Counted from the stretch's first letter, positions 35,212-45,180 are shown. The stretch is 64,000 nucleotides of DNA from Bacilli bacterium (GCA_016302505.1 JAEDNL010000002.1:5502-69501); one strand, 5' to 3'. Notes: generated from the letters alone by a model not told the origin. Program-made: numbers and translations.

Positions 35212-35240
35212 TTTAAAAATTTTTTAAAATATATTATAAT
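35212..35240 (+). promoter_or_regulatory. Promoter of cassette copy 2
   Basis: TTTAAA (35212-35217), a 17-base spacer and TATAAT (35235-35240), then TAGGTGAG and ATG 35265. With the preceding terminator it makes the second cassette its own transcription unit. Confidence 0.55.
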
Positions 35241-35264
35241 CATTATAGATAAAGTAGGTGAGTT

Positions 35265-35933
35265 ATGAATAATAAAATATCTAAGTTAACTTTAATATTT
35301 TCATTAACTTTTATGTTTACATTAAATGTAAATGCACAATGTAATGATGATGAGCTTAATAATTGGGCAGAAAAAGTAAATATTGAATTTAAGGAAGAAG
35401 TTGAAACAAAAGATTATAATCCTGAATTTGCATATGTATTACTTATGAGCCCATATAATGATAAAATAACTATGAAAGCAACGGATGACTATTCAGATGA
35501 TTTTTATACCATCGAATATGATGATTATTATAAAACCAATGCAATAGGTAGTTATGTTCATTTTGAAGAAAAAACTTATACTATAAGATTTTATGGTAAT
35601 GAAAAATCAACATGTAATGGTGAATTATTAAGAGAAATCGAGTATAAAGTACCTAGCTATAATCAATATGCATTAACTGATTTTTGTCAACAAGAAGAAA
35701 ATAAAAACCAAGATATTTGTAAAATGAATACTGATACTAGTAAAATAACGGAAGAAGATTTTAATAAAAAAGCAGATGTAATAGATGAAAAAAATAAAGA
35801 AACCAATATATTTGAAAAAATAATTAAATTTATTATTAAATATTGGTACTATGTAGTTATACCTTTTGTTATTGTTGCAGCTATTTATTATTATAAAGTA
35901 TCTGCATATAAAAAGGAGCAAGATAAGAAATGA
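35265..35933 (+). CDS. Small Cys-containing membrane-anchored surface protein (cassette copy 2)
   Basis: A 222-residue paralogue of the protein at 30295. It has a signal peptide (about 1-25, ending VNA before QC), then CNDDELNNWAEKVNIEF, LLMSPYNDK, IRFYGNEKSTCNGELLREIEYKVP, an acidic linker, a membrane helix (about 192-211) and a Lys-rich tail. Similarity extends over the full length with one short insertion near residue 45. It overlaps the next gene by four bases, exactly as in copy 1. Probably a membrane-bound partner of the large secreted protein. Confidence 0.7.
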   Translation: MNNKISKLTLIFSLTFMFTLNVNAQCNDDELNNWAEKVNIEFKEEVETKDYNPEFAYVLLMSPYNDKITMKATDDYSDDFYTIEYDDYYKTNAIGSYVHFEEKTYTIRFYGNEKSTCNGELLREIEYKVPSYNQYALTDFCQQEENKNQDICKMNTDTSKITEEDFNKKADVIDEKNKETNIFEKIIKFIIKYWYYVVIPFVIVAAIYYYKVSAYKKEQDKK

Positions 35934-38900
35934 GAAATAAATTATATAAATCTATTTTATTATTTGCATGCTTATTCATATCAACTACAGTTATAAATGC
36001 AGCTACTGCATCAGGAAGTCAAACAATGGTTAATATAAGAAATACAAGCATAGGTGGAAGTAGTTCTAAGATAGCTGGATTTTATAATACTACAACGAAA
36101 GCTTATCAAAAGGGAGAAGATAAATACATTGGAACTTTTGAAAAGAATTTACAAGGATATGCAGCCTTAAGAAATACTCTTAGAAATTATAATTGTAGTA
36201 CTGACAATGAGTCACACTATAGAAATTGTACTTGTGAAAATCCCCATGATACATGTAGAATATCTCACTATAGGCATGATGACGGAACATATCTTATGGA
36301 TGCATATGTAAACCAAGCAAAACTTGCAAGTGTTCCAGCAACAACTGGCACTTATATTCATCACTACACTATAACTAACTCTACTGGTTCATCTTCAAGT
36401 AATGCATATTGTATTCAACCTTCTAAACAATGGCCAGGAAGTAGTGATCAAACTGATCCTAATTACATTTTAAATAGAACTGTTGATGTTAGAAATTGTA
36501 AATCAATAGGAGATAGAAGTATTGGATATCCTTGTGGACTTGCTGAAATATTTTATCAAGCTAAAAAAGGTACTATGAGTAAATTGTCTGACGAAAATGA
36601 ACATTATAATGTTATTGGTGCAGCACTTAGAATGTGGGTTGTTTATTGGTATAAATTTACTAATTATAGGAATATGGCTGGTATTGAGCAAGAAAGTGTA
36701 TGTGGAGAAACAGGAGCGGGATGTGTAACTGGAAATGAGTATGCATCAAAGCCAGTATATTATAATACTGTTAATGCGGTATTGATGGGTTATACTGGTA
36801 GTTCGTGTAGTAATGTTTCTAAAAAATACGGTAATGGGTCTAATCATGGTATATTATGTTGGACTGATAAAAGATCAAAGGAATCAGTTCAAAATATTAT
36901 AAATTTATTTAATTATGTAAGACTTCATCAAAATGATAAAATACAAGATAATAGATTTGGTGCTGCTGATAATAGTTTTGATATTAAAACATATATTAAA
37001 GAAAAGCAAAAATTAAAAACTAAATCAGATGGTCAAACTAAATGGAATATGACAATAGAAGTTAAGGTTGATGAAAATGTTAAGAATCAAATATATGCTA
37101 AATGTAATCCTAAAAATGAATCAGGATGTAAATCACTTGTAGAAGTTATTGATGCTTATGGAGATTCTATTGGATATTGTTCAGGAAATGATATTAATAA
37201 TGGAAAATCATGCTATAAAATTAACTTTAATGATCCTGATTATGAAGCTGGTGGAAAAGACTCATATTTATATACATTTAAAGTATATAATTATAAAGTT
37301 TGTGTGTTGACCAATAAAGAGGGAACAGTTGGTTTATATTTAACCAAACCTGGTATTAAGTTTAAATTAAAAGGTGGCTCTACTGGATTTGCTACTGTAA
37401 GGCAATATATTCATAGTAGTAGTCCTGCTGATCGCCAAGTTATGATGACATATATTGATGATTATAAGAAATTTGATGGTGCCGAGATTAATAAACCAGG
37501 AAAGGCACAAGATTATCATTTTCCGTTTGATTTAAGCGATATTAGTTGCGATCCTGCTGAGAATTGCGATAAGAAAAATAAGTGTTTAGATCTTAATAAA
37601 TCTACAGATATAAAAGGAAATAAAGATGGTAATAGTGTTGTAAGTGATATATGTAATAGTGGTGGTAATGATGCTGGTAAAGAGTTCAGTTATAAAACTA
37701 TAGAAGACCCTCAAATGTCATGTATTCTCAACAATTGTGACACAAAGGCTACTGAAGAATATGATGTTACTAATAAATTAGGTGTTAATTCTGCATTTTG
37801 TCATGTATATTGTAGAGATGAAGTTAGATTCTATATACCATCTCCTACTAGTGTCCTTGCAGGAATGCAATTTAGATTTGATTTAGGTAATTCATTAAGA
37901 AAATTTGGGGCTATAACGAAACAAAATGATAATAATAAGAAATTAACAGCAGTAGTTGTTAGATATAAACAATGTACAAGTGTATTTAATCAATCTGAAT
38001 ATTATAATTCTGTTTCTAATACTAAAGATAAAGAAAAAGATTATTGCTTAATGAATAAGGAATTAATAAATAAATTAATTGATGAAGGTAATAATGGTTT
38101 TAGCTATGATAGTAATAAAGAACCTACTTCATTAACAGTTACATATGAAGAGGGTAATAAAGTAAATATTAAATCTAATTATACAAAAACACGAGAAAGT
38201 TTAATGTATTGTAAGAATGATTGCTATAAGGTAAATAATACTAAGACTAAGACTTCTTGTGAAGCTAACTTAAGTAAATTTACAACTAGCAAGCCTACTA
38301 TTAATTCTAATGATATTGTATATTCGACTTTATTAATAAGGGTTCAAAATGATTATTATATTGATAATGTATTCTCGTATGAACCTATTACTGGAAAAGT
38401 TTCTACAAACACTAGTAGAAAAACTAAAATTCCTAAATATAGTTATCCTGTTAGTATAGATACACCATCTGGTAAATATAATATTAATTATAAATTTAAC
38501 AATGTATCTAAAGATATTACAACTGGATATAATACATTTAATTATTCTTGTACATATAATGTATATAATACAACTAAAAAGAATAATTGTGATTACAAAT
38601 CTGGTGGTAAAGTTGATATATCTAAATGTTCTAATGCGTGTTTTGAAGTTGATTCAGAAGGGAACACTGTTATTGATAAAAATTGTATTAAATGGAATGA
38701 AACTGATAAATATGGTTTAGGTATAAGTTATAGAAATGTAAGCCTTAAAAATTTATTTCCAGTAGCTAGAGGTAATAGAAATAACTGGTATTATAAAGAT
38801 GAAATAAACAATCCTTATGCTATTAAAAATGGTATTACTGTTAAGCATGAAAAAAGCAAAATAACTGTTGGAGATTTAATAAAAAAAACACAGGATGTTG

Positions 38901-39121
38901 GTAATGATATATATAATAAAGAACATTTAGAAGCGAGTTATAAATTAACAACTGAAACCATTAAATCAATTAAAAAATATAATAAAAATAATGGTAATAC
39001 TTATCTTAATGATACATCTGTTGATTGTGTTGAAGTGAAAAGAGCATCTGGTGGAAAATATTATAGGTGTGGAAGTACTTTCTTAAATGAAATTAGAAGT
39101 TCAAAGGTGGGTGGTAACTAA
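35930..39121 (+). CDS. 1063-residue secreted Cys-rich protein, thioester-domain-like (cassette copy 2)
   Basis: Paralogue of the protein at 30912 with the same length (1063 residues) but well-diverged sequence. It has a signal peptide (about 1-24). NAYCIQPSK (Cys 161), NRTVDVRNC, IGYPCGLAEIFYQA and IGAALRMWVVYWYK mirror copy 1, as do LAGMQFRFDLGNSL, RYKQCTSV, KCSNACFEV, YRNVSLKNLFPVAR and the C-terminal CGSTFLNEI. A His/Cys-rich stretch (CENPHDTCRISHYRHDDGTY) near residue 105 is specific to this copy and might bind metal. No C-terminal anchor or sorting signal. It shares one base with the following pseudopilin gene. Likely a surface adhesin paired with that pseudopilin. Confidence 0.7.
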   Translation: MRNKLYKSILLFACLFISTTVINAATASGSQTMVNIRNTSIGGSSSKIAGFYNTTTKAYQKGEDKYIGTFEKNLQGYAALRNTLRNYNCSTDNESHYRNCTCENPHDTCRISHYRHDDGTYLMDAYVNQAKLASVPATTGTYIHHYTITNSTGSSSSNAYCIQPSKQWPGSSDQTDPNYILNRTVDVRNCKSIGDRSIGYPCGLAEIFYQAKKGTMSKLSDENEHYNVIGAALRMWVVYWYKFTNYRNMAGIEQESVCGETGAGCVTGNEYASKPVYYNTVNAVLMGYTGSSCSNVSKKYGNGSNHGILCWTDKRSKESVQNIINLFNYVRLHQNDKIQDNRFGAADNSFDIKTYIKEKQKLKTKSDGQTKWNMTIEVKVDENVKNQIYAKCNPKNESGCKSLVEVIDAYGDSIGYCSGNDINNGKSCYKINFNDPDYEAGGKDSYLYTFKVYNYKVCVLTNKEGTVGLYLTKPGIKFKLKGGSTGFATVRQYIHSSSPADRQVMMTYIDDYKKFDGAEINKPGKAQDYHFPFDLSDISCDPAENCDKKNKCLDLNKSTDIKGNKDGNSVVSDICNSGGNDAGKEFSYKTIEDPQMSCILNNCDTKATEEYDVTNKLGVNSAFCHVYCRDEVRFYIPSPTSVLAGMQFRFDLGNSLRKFGAITKQNDNNKKLTAVVVRYKQCTSVFNQSEYYNSVSNTKDKEKDYCLMNKELINKLIDEGNNGFSYDSNKEPTSLTVTYEEGNKVNIKSNYTKTRESLMYCKNDCYKVNNTKTKTSCEANLSKFTTSKPTINSNDIVYSTLLIRVQNDYYIDNVFSYEPITGKVSTNTSRKTKIPKYSYPVSIDTPSGKYNINYKFNNVSKDITTGYNTFNYSCTYNVYNTTKKNNCDYKSGGKVDISKCSNACFEVDSEGNTVIDKNCIKWNETDKYGLGISYRNVSLKNLFPVARGNRNNWYYKDEINNPYAIKNGITVKHEKSKITVGDLIKKTQDVGNDIYNKEHLEASYKLTTETIKSIKKYNKNNGNTYLNDTSVDCVEVKRASGGKYYRCGSTFLNEIRSSKVGGN

Positions 39122-40599
39122 TGAAAGAATCTTTATGGGGATATTTGATTTTATTACTTGGTGTGATAGTTACCACTGTAATGCTTCTAGTGTCAAGAGT
39201 AACAACTCATGCTGAAGAGGACTATTATTTGGCAAGAGAAATTATGCAATCTGCAATGTTGGATGCTGTTGATTATGGAGCATATAGAACAACTGGTAAA
39301 ATTATTATGTCTAAAAGTAAATTTATGGAAGTATATATTAGAAGATTTGCTGAAAGCGTTACTAATTCTCAAGATTATCAAATAGATTTTTATGATATAT
39401 GTGAAGAACCTCCTAAAGCAAGTGTTAGAATTCGTACTTCAAGTGGTGGGGCAACTATTAATTCTGATACATTAAACTTTAGTGTTGATACATTAATTAG
39501 TGGTATTTTAGAAACAAATTTTGAACAATATAATGCTATGGATGTTACTAAAGAGAATAATGCAACTTCAAAAGAATATTCAGAAGGCAAAAGTTCAACT
39601 GTTAGATATACTACTACAAGTGAAGGAAATTATATGCAGACAAATGTATATGAATTAGTAAGTGGTCAAACAGTTAAAAAAACTAATAAAAAAATTCCTT
39701 CTGGTAGTAGAGTAACATTAGCAATGTCAAATGTAATAGATCAATCTATGGATTTAAAAGAATTAGAATTAGCAGAATCAAATGATTTAACAAATAGAGC
39801 ATGTGCATATAAAATTCAAGGTGGACAATTAGGAAAATATTGTAAAGTATTCTATAATGGTGAAGAAATTTATGTATATAGAATGAACTTATCTAGAGTT
39901 AATACTTCTATATATGAAGATAAATCTGATTCATTTATAAATAATAATTATAAATTATGTGAATATTCAACATTGAAATCTAATTCTAGTAGTACATCAA
40001 TTGTTGAATATAAATGGATAAAAAATGGTGGAACAATTGCATATCCTAGTTTTTCATCTTCTAAAAATGGTAAGACAGTAGAAGCTTGTACTTTAGTAAA
40101 AGTGAGTGGATGTAATTATGGAAGTAATAAGGATATGTGTAAGGTTGAGAATAAAGGTTACATATATGAAAATGATTTAAAGGATGAATATGAATGTGGT
40201 AATGAAAAAGTAACCATTCCAGATAATGTTACATTAAAGGACTTGCAAAATATAGGTACTATTGATGAAATAACTAAAGATGTAAGTCAAAAAAAATATA
40301 TGCTTATTGTACTTGATCAAAATGGTGTTACTGATTTGGGTACGCCTATATATTATTATTACGATACAAAAAATGAAAAAATGTACAAGTCTTATAATCG
40401 TTCTAGTAAAAAATTTAGTGGTGAAATTAAAAAAATAACTATACCTAAAGTAAATAAAAAGTCTTGTCAAGGTTATATAGTTAAGAATGGTGGATTTGTT
40501 ATTGACTCTAAAGGAAACATGGTTAGTGACTTTGAGAAAATTCTTAAATCTACTTATGGTTCTGATGCAATAGTATATATATTATATCCAATGTGTTAA
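39121..40599 (+). CDS. DUF5411/TadE-like pseudopilin, long form (cassette copy 2)
   Basis: A 492-residue paralogue of the protein at 34103. The first about 130 residues (MKESLWGYLILLLGVIV, EDYYLAREIMQSAMLDAVDYGAYRTTGKI, YIRRFAESV, CEEPPKASVRIR) are nearly identical in pattern. The C-terminal region is about 140 residues longer, with two paired-Cys SH3-like blocks (ACAYKIQGG...YCKVFYNGE and GCNYGSNKDMCKVENKG) and an extra mixed alpha/beta domain ending YILYPMC. One N-terminal membrane helix is predicted. Its start lies on the stop of the large secreted gene and a terminator follows. Probably a minor pilin or tip component of the Tad-like pilus encoded next. Confidence 0.72.
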   Translation: MKESLWGYLILLLGVIVTTVMLLVSRVTTHAEEDYYLAREIMQSAMLDAVDYGAYRTTGKIIMSKSKFMEVYIRRFAESVTNSQDYQIDFYDICEEPPKASVRIRTSSGGATINSDTLNFSVDTLISGILETNFEQYNAMDVTKENNATSKEYSEGKSSTVRYTTTSEGNYMQTNVYELVSGQTVKKTNKKIPSGSRVTLAMSNVIDQSMDLKELELAESNDLTNRACAYKIQGGQLGKYCKVFYNGEEIYVYRMNLSRVNTSIYEDKSDSFINNNYKLCEYSTLKSNSSSTSIVEYKWIKNGGTIAYPSFSSSKNGKTVEACTLVKVSGCNYGSNKDMCKVENKGYIYENDLKDEYECGNEKVTIPDNVTLKDLQNIGTIDEITKDVSQKKYMLIVLDQNGVTDLGTPIYYYYDTKNEKMYKSYNRSSKKFSGEIKKITIPKVNKKSCQGYIVKNGGFVIDSKGNMVSDFEKILKSTYGSDAIVYILYPMC

Positions 40600-40628
40600 G
40601 CTACTTTTGTTTGAAAAGTAGCTTTTCT
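40598..40628 (+). terminator. Terminator after cassette copy 2
   Basis: AAGCTACTTTT (40598-40608), loop GTTTG and AAAAGTAGCTT (40614-40624), a perfect 11-bp stem followed by TTCT and overlapping the end of the stop codon. Confidence 0.8.
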
Positions 40629-40631
40629 ATA

Positions 40632-40661
40632 TTGATAAATTATTTCTATTTATGATATAAT
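40632..40661 (+). promoter_or_regulatory. Promoter of the Tad-like pilus operon
   Basis: TTGATA (40632-40637), an 18-base spacer and TATAAT (40656-40661) with TGA directly before it (extended -10). It begins immediately after the preceding terminator. Confidence 0.65.
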
Positions 40662-40703
40662 TTATATGAATAAAATAGATAACTATATTTGGAGGAAAAA
40701 AGA

Positions 40704-41501
40704 ATGAGTAATATATTAATAGGGATAAAAAGATTTTTAAAGAATAAAAATACAATAACAATTCTTGCATTACTTTTATGTGTTGGACTTATTTATGCTG
40801 GTTACAATTGGAGAATTAAAAAAGCAACTGAGCCAATAAATGTTCCATATGCTATTCAAACACTTTCACCAAGAACACAAATAACTAGTGAAATGGTTGG
40901 TACTCGTAAAGTGGCAGGAAAAATTGTTACTAAAGATGTTATATTAAATCAAAATGAAATAATTAATAAATATGTTAGTAATGAAGCAGAAATTCCAGCA
41001 GGTAGTATGTTTTATAAATCAACTGTTATTGAATGGGAGGAAATGCCAACAAGTTTAACTGAGAATATACCTGATGGTAATACAATTGTGTCTCTTCCTG
41101 TTACAACAGAAACTACTTATGGAAATTCTATATTTCCTGGTAACTACATTGATTTATATTATGTAGGTACTTACAATGGAAAAACTTTAATAGGAAAATT
41201 TATTGAAAGTATTAAAGTTCTTTCAGTAACAGATAGTTCCGGTAATAATGTGTTTGAACAAAGCAGTGATATTCCATCTCCTTCATATATAATTTTTTCA
41301 GTACCTGAAGATATGCATTTATTATTAAGAAAAGCATTATATTTAAATGGTACTATATTCCCTGTACCAAGAAATTCAGAATATTCAAAAAATCCTAAGG
41401 CTACTGTAATAAGTAGTACACAAATACAACAATTAATACTTTCACAAACAGTTAATGTAAGTGAAAAAGATTTGAATTCAATAAAAATAGGAGGTAACTA
41501 A
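40704..41501 (+). CDS. SAF-domain pilus assembly protein, CpaB/RcpC-like (copy 1)
   Basis: A 265-residue protein; ATG 40704 is chosen because GGAGG (40691-40695) precedes it, whereas the upstream TTG overlaps that site. It has one membrane helix (about 16-36), a SAF domain (NVPYAIQTLSPRTQITSEMVGTRKV, IPAGSMFYKSTV) and a C-terminal RcpC/CpaB-like part (IFPGNYIDLYYVG, YIIFSVPEDMHLLLRKAL). CpaB proteins sit at the Tad channel in Gram-negatives. In Gram-positive Tad systems they probably organise the wall-crossing base. First gene of the pilus operon, sharing one base with copy 2. Confidence 0.82.
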   Translation: MSNILIGIKRFLKNKNTITILALLLCVGLIYAGYNWRIKKATEPINVPYAIQTLSPRTQITSEMVGTRKVAGKIVTKDVILNQNEIINKYVSNEAEIPAGSMFYKSTVIEWEEMPTSLTENIPDGNTIVSLPVTTETTYGNSIFPGNYIDLYYVGTYNGKTLIGKFIESIKVLSVTDSSGNNVFEQSSDIPSPSYIIFSVPEDMHLLLRKALYLNGTIFPVPRNSEYSKNPKATVISSTQIQQLILSQTVNVSEKDLNSIKIGGN

Positions 41502-42283
41502 TGAAAAAGATATTTGCAAATAAAGGAGTTGTTACTTTCTTAGGTGGAATACTTTGTATAGTAATTTTGTTTTTTGCATATAGATATAGAGTTAATAAAG
41601 AAATTAATCCTATTAGTGTTCCCTATGCTAAAACAAAACTAGAATCTAGGACTGAAATCACAAATGAAAATGTTGGTACAGTTAAAGTTCCTGCATCTAT
41701 GGTAACTGAAGGAGTTATAAGAGATAAAAGCCAAGTAATAGGAAAATATGTAAATTATAATACATTTATTCCAGCAGGTAGTTTATTTTATGCATCTAGT
41801 GTAATTACATGGGATCAAATGCCTGATTCAGCATGGTCAGATATACCAGATGGTAATACAATTGTATATTTATCAGCTACTTCTACAACTACTGGTTCAT
41901 TTATTTATCCTGGTGATAAAATAGATTTATATTTTAAAACTACTGATAATGGAAAACTTGTATATGGAAAATTAATTGAGGGAATTAAAGTTTTAGCAGT
42001 TAAAGATTCAACAGGTGCTCATATATTTAAGAAAACTGCTAGTCAAAAAGATTTTTCAACATTGATTTTCTCATTATCAGAAGATCTACATTTATTACTT
42101 AGAAAATCTGGATATGTGTCTGGTGAAATAATTCCTGTAACTAGAAATCAAGATTATTGTAAAGATAAAGACTGTACAAAAGTTTCAAGTACATATTTAA
42201 GAAACTTAATTGAATCACAAGTTGACAGTGCTGTTCAAGATAATACAACTAGCAGTGATAGTCAAGTTAAAGTAACAGAGTAA
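41501..42283 (+). CDS. SAF-domain pilus assembly protein, CpaB/RcpC-like (copy 2)
   Basis: A 260-residue paralogue of the preceding protein, with the same helix (about 10-26), SAF block (SVPYAKTKLESRTEITNENVGTVKV, IPAGSLFYASSV), IYPGDKIDLYFK and LIFSLSEDLHLLLRKSG. The C-terminal tail is Ser/Thr/Asp-rich. Two adjacent SAF proteins, rather than the usual one, may form a heteromeric ring. It starts at the last base of the upstream stop codon (TAATG) and is followed by a 33-base gap before the ATPase gene. Confidence 0.82.
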   Translation: MKKIFANKGVVTFLGGILCIVILFFAYRYRVNKEINPISVPYAKTKLESRTEITNENVGTVKVPASMVTEGVIRDKSQVIGKYVNYNTFIPAGSLFYASSVITWDQMPDSAWSDIPDGNTIVYLSATSTTTGSFIYPGDKIDLYFKTTDNGKLVYGKLIEGIKVLAVKDSTGAHIFKKTASQKDFSTLIFSLSEDLHLLLRKSGYVSGEIIPVTRNQDYCKDKDCTKVSSTYLRNLIESQVDSAVQDNTTSSDSQVKVTE

Positions 42284-42316
42284 AATAAAAAAATAAAGAA
42301 TAAGAAAGGGTATAAT

Positions 42317-43462
42317 ATGGAAGATTTGGTATTTTCTCAAATTGATTTTGGACTTTTAATGCCATTGTTACAAGATGATGATATAACAGATATATCATAT
42401 TCTAACAATGGGCAAGTACATATTAAGACTCTTTCTCAAGGTATAAAACAAGTTAAAATTGAAGGTCTTAATAATGAAGTGATGGAAAAATTAGCATTTC
42501 AATGTTCAAATGTAATGGGTAAGACATTTAATATGGCTCATCCACTACTTGATGCTGAAAGTGCTGAACTTCGTCTTAATTTTGTACATGAGTCAATTGC
42601 AACTAATGGTATTGCTGTATTAATAAGAAAAACACCTGCTAAAATAAGACTTAATAAAGAAAAATTGGTTAGTGAAGATTATGTATCATTAAAATTACAT
42701 GATTTTCTAATTACATGTGTCCAAGGACACTGTAATATATTGGTTAGTGGTGAAACTGGTTCTGGAAAAACTGAACTTGTAAAATATTTAGCAAGTAAAA
42801 TAAAAGAAGATGAAAAGATAATTACTATTGAAGATACATTGGAACTTCATTTAGATAAGATATATCCAACGCGAGATATAGTTGCTATGAAAACTAATAA
42901 TATAGCATCATATTCAGATGTTTTAGTGGCGTGTATGAGACAAAATCCAAGATGGATTTTACTATCAGAAGTTCGTTCGGCTGAAGCTGTTATGGCAGTT
43001 AGAAACTCTATTTCTTCTGGACATAACATTTTATCAACAATTCATTCAGATAAAGCAAGTGCTATTCCAATGAGACTTTATTCATTATTAGAAACAAGTC
43101 AAGATATTGATCAATTTATTAAAGGTATGCATAGATATATTCAACTAGGAATACATGTTAAAGGTTTTTTCTCTAAAAAATATAATAGGTTTCAAAGAGA
43201 AATAACACAAGTAGTTGAGTTTTATGTTGATGATGATAATGGTGAAGCTAAAGTAAATGTTTTATATTCAAGAGATTTGCTAGGAAATGAAGTATATAAT
43301 AATCCAACTACGCATTTGATAGATTATTTATCTTCACAGGGAATTAGTATGCAAGAAGATCCATTTATACCAAAAGAAAGTGAAATAAAAGAAGTAAATG
43401 AAGATAATAAAGAGATAACTCAAGAGGTTAAACCTAATAATATAGAAATTATAGAGTTATAG
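42317..43462 (+). CDS. cpaF: Pilus assembly ATPase CpaF/TadA
   Basis: A 381-residue secretion-superfamily ATPase that powers pilin polymerisation from the cytoplasmic face. An N-terminal domain precedes the motor core: Walker A GETGSGKTE (145-153), Asp box IITIEDTLELHL, Walker B-like WILLSEVRSAEA and His box ILSTIHSDKA. The C-terminal about 40 residues form an acidic extension. Length is somewhat below the about 450 of Gram-negative CpaF because the leading segment is short. An AAGAAAGGG ribosome site precedes it, and TadB/TadC-like genes follow directly. Confidence 0.92.
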   Translation: MEDLVFSQIDFGLLMPLLQDDDITDISYSNNGQVHIKTLSQGIKQVKIEGLNNEVMEKLAFQCSNVMGKTFNMAHPLLDAESAELRLNFVHESIATNGIAVLIRKTPAKIRLNKEKLVSEDYVSLKLHDFLITCVQGHCNILVSGETGSGKTELVKYLASKIKEDEKIITIEDTLELHLDKIYPTRDIVAMKTNNIASYSDVLVACMRQNPRWILLSEVRSAEAVMAVRNSISSGHNILSTIHSDKASAIPMRLYSLLETSQDIDQFIKGMHRYIQLGIHVKGFFSKKYNRFQREITQVVEFYVDDDNGEAKVNVLYSRDLLGNEVYNNPTTHLIDYLSSQGISMQEDPFIPKESEIKEVNEDNKEITQEVKPNNIEIIEL

Positions 43463-43475
43463 GAGGTGTGTATAT

Positions 43476-44375
43476 ATGTATATAGAAATTCTCATTATTG
43501 CTGTTATATTAATATTCATATATATATATAGAAAGAATACTGGAGATAGTTCTTACAAATTTATTAATAAAACAATAGGTGATACTTATAATAAATATGC
43601 TCCTTATTCATTTAAAGTTGTAAGAGAGAAAGCTAAAGAACTAGGACAAGAATATACCAGTAGACAATATGTTGTTCAAATAATAATATTTGGTGTATCA
43701 GCTGCTTTTATAGCATATTTATATTTTTATAGTATATTGTGGAGCGTAGTATATGCAGTGGCTGCGATATTGATGGTTCCATACTTAGCATATATGAGAT
43801 GTAAAAAAGCATATAGTGAGTTTATATTTGAACAAATACAAGTATATACAACTAATGTAATAATGGAATTTAATACAACTCAATCTTTTGTAAAAGCATT
43901 AGAAGGTGTAAGAGATTCTGGAGTGTTAGAAGATCCATTACTTACTGATGTTAAAGAAATGATACAAATGTCATATGAAAATGGTACGATTGATGAAGCT
44001 ATTAGATTTATGAATGAAAAATATGATTACTATGTAATAAAAAATATGCATCAATTATTCTTACAAATAACAAAAGAAGGTTCTAAAGATTCAGGTGAAG
44101 CTCTAGAAGGAATGCTTCAAGATATAGATATGTTAGTTGAAAGTGTATATAGAGATAGAATAGATAGAACAACTTTTTATAAGAAATTTATTACATTTGG
44201 TTTAATGCTATATTTGTTAGTATTATTGATACAATTATTCTTAGGAGAGGCTAGTTATTTAGCATTATTAGATGAAGTATTTGTAGTTATATTATTACAT
44301 TGTGTAATTTTAATAAATACATACTTCTTAATATCAGGTATTAAATATTATCATGAAGATGTGGGGGCTGAATAA
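43476..44375 (+). CDS. TadB-like inner-membrane platform protein
   Basis: A 299-residue T2SSF-type membrane protein: an N-terminal helix (about 3-17), a central helix pair (about 69-105), a cytoplasmic four-helix T2SSF domain (QIQVYTTNVIMEFNTTQSFVKALEGVRDSG, MIQMSYENGTIDEAIRFM) and two C-terminal helices (about 243-290). It anchors the CpaF motor to the membrane. It is 13 bases after cpaF behind an AGGAGGTG site and shares its stop-start bases with the TadC gene. Confidence 0.82.
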   Translation: MYIEILIIAVILIFIYIYRKNTGDSSYKFINKTIGDTYNKYAPYSFKVVREKAKELGQEYTSRQYVVQIIIFGVSAAFIAYLYFYSILWSVVYAVAAILMVPYLAYMRCKKAYSEFIFEQIQVYTTNVIMEFNTTQSFVKALEGVRDSGVLEDPLLTDVKEMIQMSYENGTIDEAIRFMNEKYDYYVIKNMHQLFLQITKEGSKDSGEALEGMLQDIDMLVESVYRDRIDRTTFYKKFITFGLMLYLLVLLIQLFLGEASYLALLDEVFVVILLHCVILINTYFLISGIKYYHEDVGAE

Positions 44376-45172
44376 TGGAAATAGTTTTAGTAGGTATAAT
44401 ATTATTGTTTTTATTTAATTATATAGGAGCATTCAATTTTAATACATTTATAGCTGATAACAAAGCATTATTTTCTAAATTAAAAGAAGATGACTATGAC
44501 TTTCTTTTAGTATCAAAATATGGAGATCAAGTTGATGTTAATGTAAAATTTCAATCTAGGGTAAAAAGTGCTATTATAGCATTTATAATAGGTTTAATAA
44601 TTGCGATTACATCTATATCAGGACTTAATTTTGCTGTTAAGCTGGTTGGTGTGTTTTTAGTAACGTACTTTGTATTTAAAAATGATTATAATTCAGTTAA
44701 AGCTTATTATAAGAAACATTTACATGATATTAATTTAAAGTTACCATATTATTTAAAGAGTTTAGAAATATTAATTCAACATTATACAGTACCTGTCGCA
44801 ATAACAAGAAGTTTAGAACAAGCACCTGAGATGTTTAAACCTGGTCTTAGAGAATTAATAGCATCAATTGATTCAGGAGATTCTACAATTGAACCATATA
44901 TGGCTTTTGCTAGAAGGTATCCTGTAAGAGATTCAATGAGAATGATGAGACTTTTGTATAGACTTAGTCTTGGTAGTCAAGAAAGAAAACAAGAACAATT
45001 AATAGTATTTTCAAGAACAATATCAAATTTACAATCTAAATCAAGAGATACTAAGTATAAAGAAAGATTAGAAAAAATGGAAAAGAAGACTATGACAATG
45101 TTTACTGCAACTGGTGCAGGAGTAATGATTATATTAGTACTTTCTATTATGCAACAGTTTACAGCTATGTAA
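44375..45172 (+). CDS. TadC-like inner-membrane platform protein
   Basis: A 265-residue partner of TadB with the same fold: helices near 3-20 and 65-103, a cytoplasmic T2SSF-like domain (LKLPYYLKSLEILIQHYTVPVAITRSLEQAPEMFKPGL, RMMRLLYRLSLGS) and a C-terminal helix (about 244-262). TadB and TadC usually form a heteromeric platform. It starts on the last base of the TadB stop codon. The pilin gene downstream has its own promoter, so the operon may have two expression levels. Confidence 0.8.
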   Translation: MEIVLVGIILLFLFNYIGAFNFNTFIADNKALFSKLKEDDYDFLLVSKYGDQVDVNVKFQSRVKSAIIAFIIGLIIAITSISGLNFAVKLVGVFLVTYFVFKNDYNSVKAYYKKHLHDINLKLPYYLKSLEILIQHYTVPVAITRSLEQAPEMFKPGLRELIASIDSGDSTIEPYMAFARRYPVRDSMRMMRLLYRLSLGSQERKQEQLIVFSRTISNLQSKSRDTKYKERLEKMEKKTMTMFTATGAGVMIILVLSIMQQFTAM

Positions 45173-45180
45173 AAAAGATA

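Noticed and set aside
29642..39121. LPXTG or NPQTN sortase signals in the proteins downstream of the sortase
   Set aside because: The C-terminal helices are not preceded by any such motif, and the 1063-residue proteins have no C-terminal helix at all.
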